DNA from: Paracoccaceae bacterium
Lineage (GTDB): Bacteria > Pseudomonadota > Alphaproteobacteria > Rhodobacterales > Rhodobacteraceae
Length of the DNA stretch: 5,713 nucleotides
Assembly: GCA_026984895.1 (NCBI GenBank)
Contig: JALSRF010000014.1
Span: 1-5,713, forward strand
Reading direction: 5' to 3'
Made by a program: the position numbers and the translations under genes. Shown one piece after another: positions 4,970 through 5,713 of the stretch. Every line of letters begins with the position of its first letter. Position 1 is the first letter of the stretch. A model generated the notes under the pieces. It was not told the origin of the DNA and ran no database searches. It saw only the letters and a list, made by a program, of their open reading frames with translations.

Positions 4970-5713
4970 TCAGAAGTGCAAGCTTATGGCAATGCCCGCT
5001 TCGGCCGAGTTCGCCCCGGCCACGTTGCCGTCATTGAACATGCGCCGCGCGCTCATCACCAGGTCGGCGCCCTTGCCGATCGGCGTCCCGTAGGCCACCG
5101 CCAGATCGACCTGGCGGCGCGTCGGGCTGAGCGGCACCGCGATGTTCTCGAAGCCGGCGCGCCCGGCGGCATAGGACACCGGCAGCGTCATCTTCGCCGC
5201 GCCGCTGGTCACCGCCTGCGGCAGGGCCAGCGCCAGCGTCAGCCGGTCGCCGCCGGCCAGCACATTGCGCTGATCAAGGCTCATCGACAGGCTGTCATAG
5301 ACCACATCGGAAAAGGCCATGTCGCGCGGCCCGCCCGCCGGCGCGCCGGCACCGATGCTTCCCGAAAGCGAAAAGGTCGCGCTGTCGGAGACCGGCACAT
5401 CCCAGCCCCACAGCGCCGCGGCATGGTCCGAGGACAGCTTTTCGCCGGGCACCAGGGACCTGATCCCCGCCAGCCCGTCGGCCTCGTGAAGCGCCGCGAA
5501 CCCCAGCCGGAAGCGCGACCCGTCGGCCGCGCGCGCCAGAGGGACCGAAAGGGAAACGCCGAAATTCCGCCCCCCGCGCCCGGGCGTCAGCAGGGCCAGT
5601 TCGGCATCCGGGCCGCCAAAGCGGTGCGTCGCCCCGGCGGCGAAGTCCCCGAACAGCGACGCGGTGCGATAGGGTTCGAAACGCGCCCCCCCCGGATCGG
5701 CGGAAAACATCGC
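4970..5713 (-). CDS. C-terminal part of a probable outer-membrane beta-barrel protein
   Basis: 247 codons are visible and the 5' end lies beyond the right edge; the frame is still open there. The ATG at 5710 begins no signal peptide and is probably internal. The segment lacks transmembrane helices and shows repeated alternating polar/apolar stretches rich in Gly, Ser, Leu and Ala, for example TFSLSGSIGAG and RLTLALALPQA. Spacer words contain Asp, Arg and Gly, as in barrel turns. It ends in ISLHF: a terminal Phe in an alternating strand is the classic signal for outer-membrane barrel insertion. The closing pattern (RRQVDLAVAYGTP, then NDGNVAG, NSAEAGIAI and SLHF) resembles, from memory, C-terminal domains of S8 serine peptidases in Rhodobacterales. 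No protease residues are visible here, so the protease assignment is tentative. The gene converges on the exporter gene. Confidence 0.6.
   Translation of the reverse strand, partial: AMFSADPGGARFEPYRTASLFGDFAAGATHRFGGPDAELALLTPGRGGRNFGVSLSVPLARAADGSRFRLGFAALHEADGLAGIRSLVPGEKLSSDHAAALWGWDVPVSDSATFSLSGSIGAGAPAGGPRDMAFSDVVYDSLSMSLDQRNVLAGGDRLTLALALPQAVTSGAAKMTLPVSYAAGRAGFENIAVPLSPTRRQVDLAVAYGTPIGKGADLVMSARRMFNDGNVAGANSAEAGIAISLHF

Noticed and set aside
4722..5093. A 123-codon plus-strand frame in the convergent spacer.
   Set aside because: Pro/Gly/Ala/Arg low-complexity product running into the antisense of the barrel gene; no ribosome site or family resemblance.

Overview
The window comes from a very GC-rich bacterial chromosome. 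The fused MobB-MoeA gene, strongly G/C-ending codons and weak -10 elements suggest an alphaproteobacterium of the Rhodobacterales type. This placement is an inference from gene content, not a database match.

Layout, left to right. Positions 1-183 hold no supportable gene, but they contain a striking degenerate G-rich array (about 61-160). A minus-strand HAD-IIB phosphatase-like gene follows (184-981). Next is a 129-bp gap with a 10-bp tandem G-rich repeat, a hairpin plus short T-run on the minus strand, and a candidate promoter for the HAD gene. A minus-strand gene (1111-2916) encodes a MobB domain fused to a complete MoeA. A divergent 214-bp region (2917-3131) has a readable promoter for each direction. 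A plus-strand 14-helix DHA2-type MFS drug exporter gene follows (3132-4652). A 317-bp, low-complexity, convergent spacer (4653-4969) carries short tandem and inverted repeats. The window ends in the C-terminal part of a minus-strand gene (4970 to the right edge) that looks like an outer-membrane beta-barrel, possibly the barrel of an autotransporter-like protease.

How the genes work together. MobB-MoeA acts late in molybdenum cofactor synthesis: MoeA inserts molybdate into adenylated molybdopterin, and MobB is a GTP-binding partner for making the guanine dinucleotide form. The HAD gene lies on the same strand downstream, but it has its own candidate promoter behind a candidate terminator, so it need not be part of the same operon. 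The exporter and the barrel gene have no evident link to molybdenum cofactor synthesis.

I see no mobile element, CRISPR array, tRNA or rRNA, and no convincing new multi-gene system. The most distinctive non-coding signal is that the RNA just downstream of every gene whose 3' end is visible is C-rich. In the two clearest cases the opposite strand has a canonical G-quadruplex pattern. This may reflect Rho-dependent termination or local repeat expansion.
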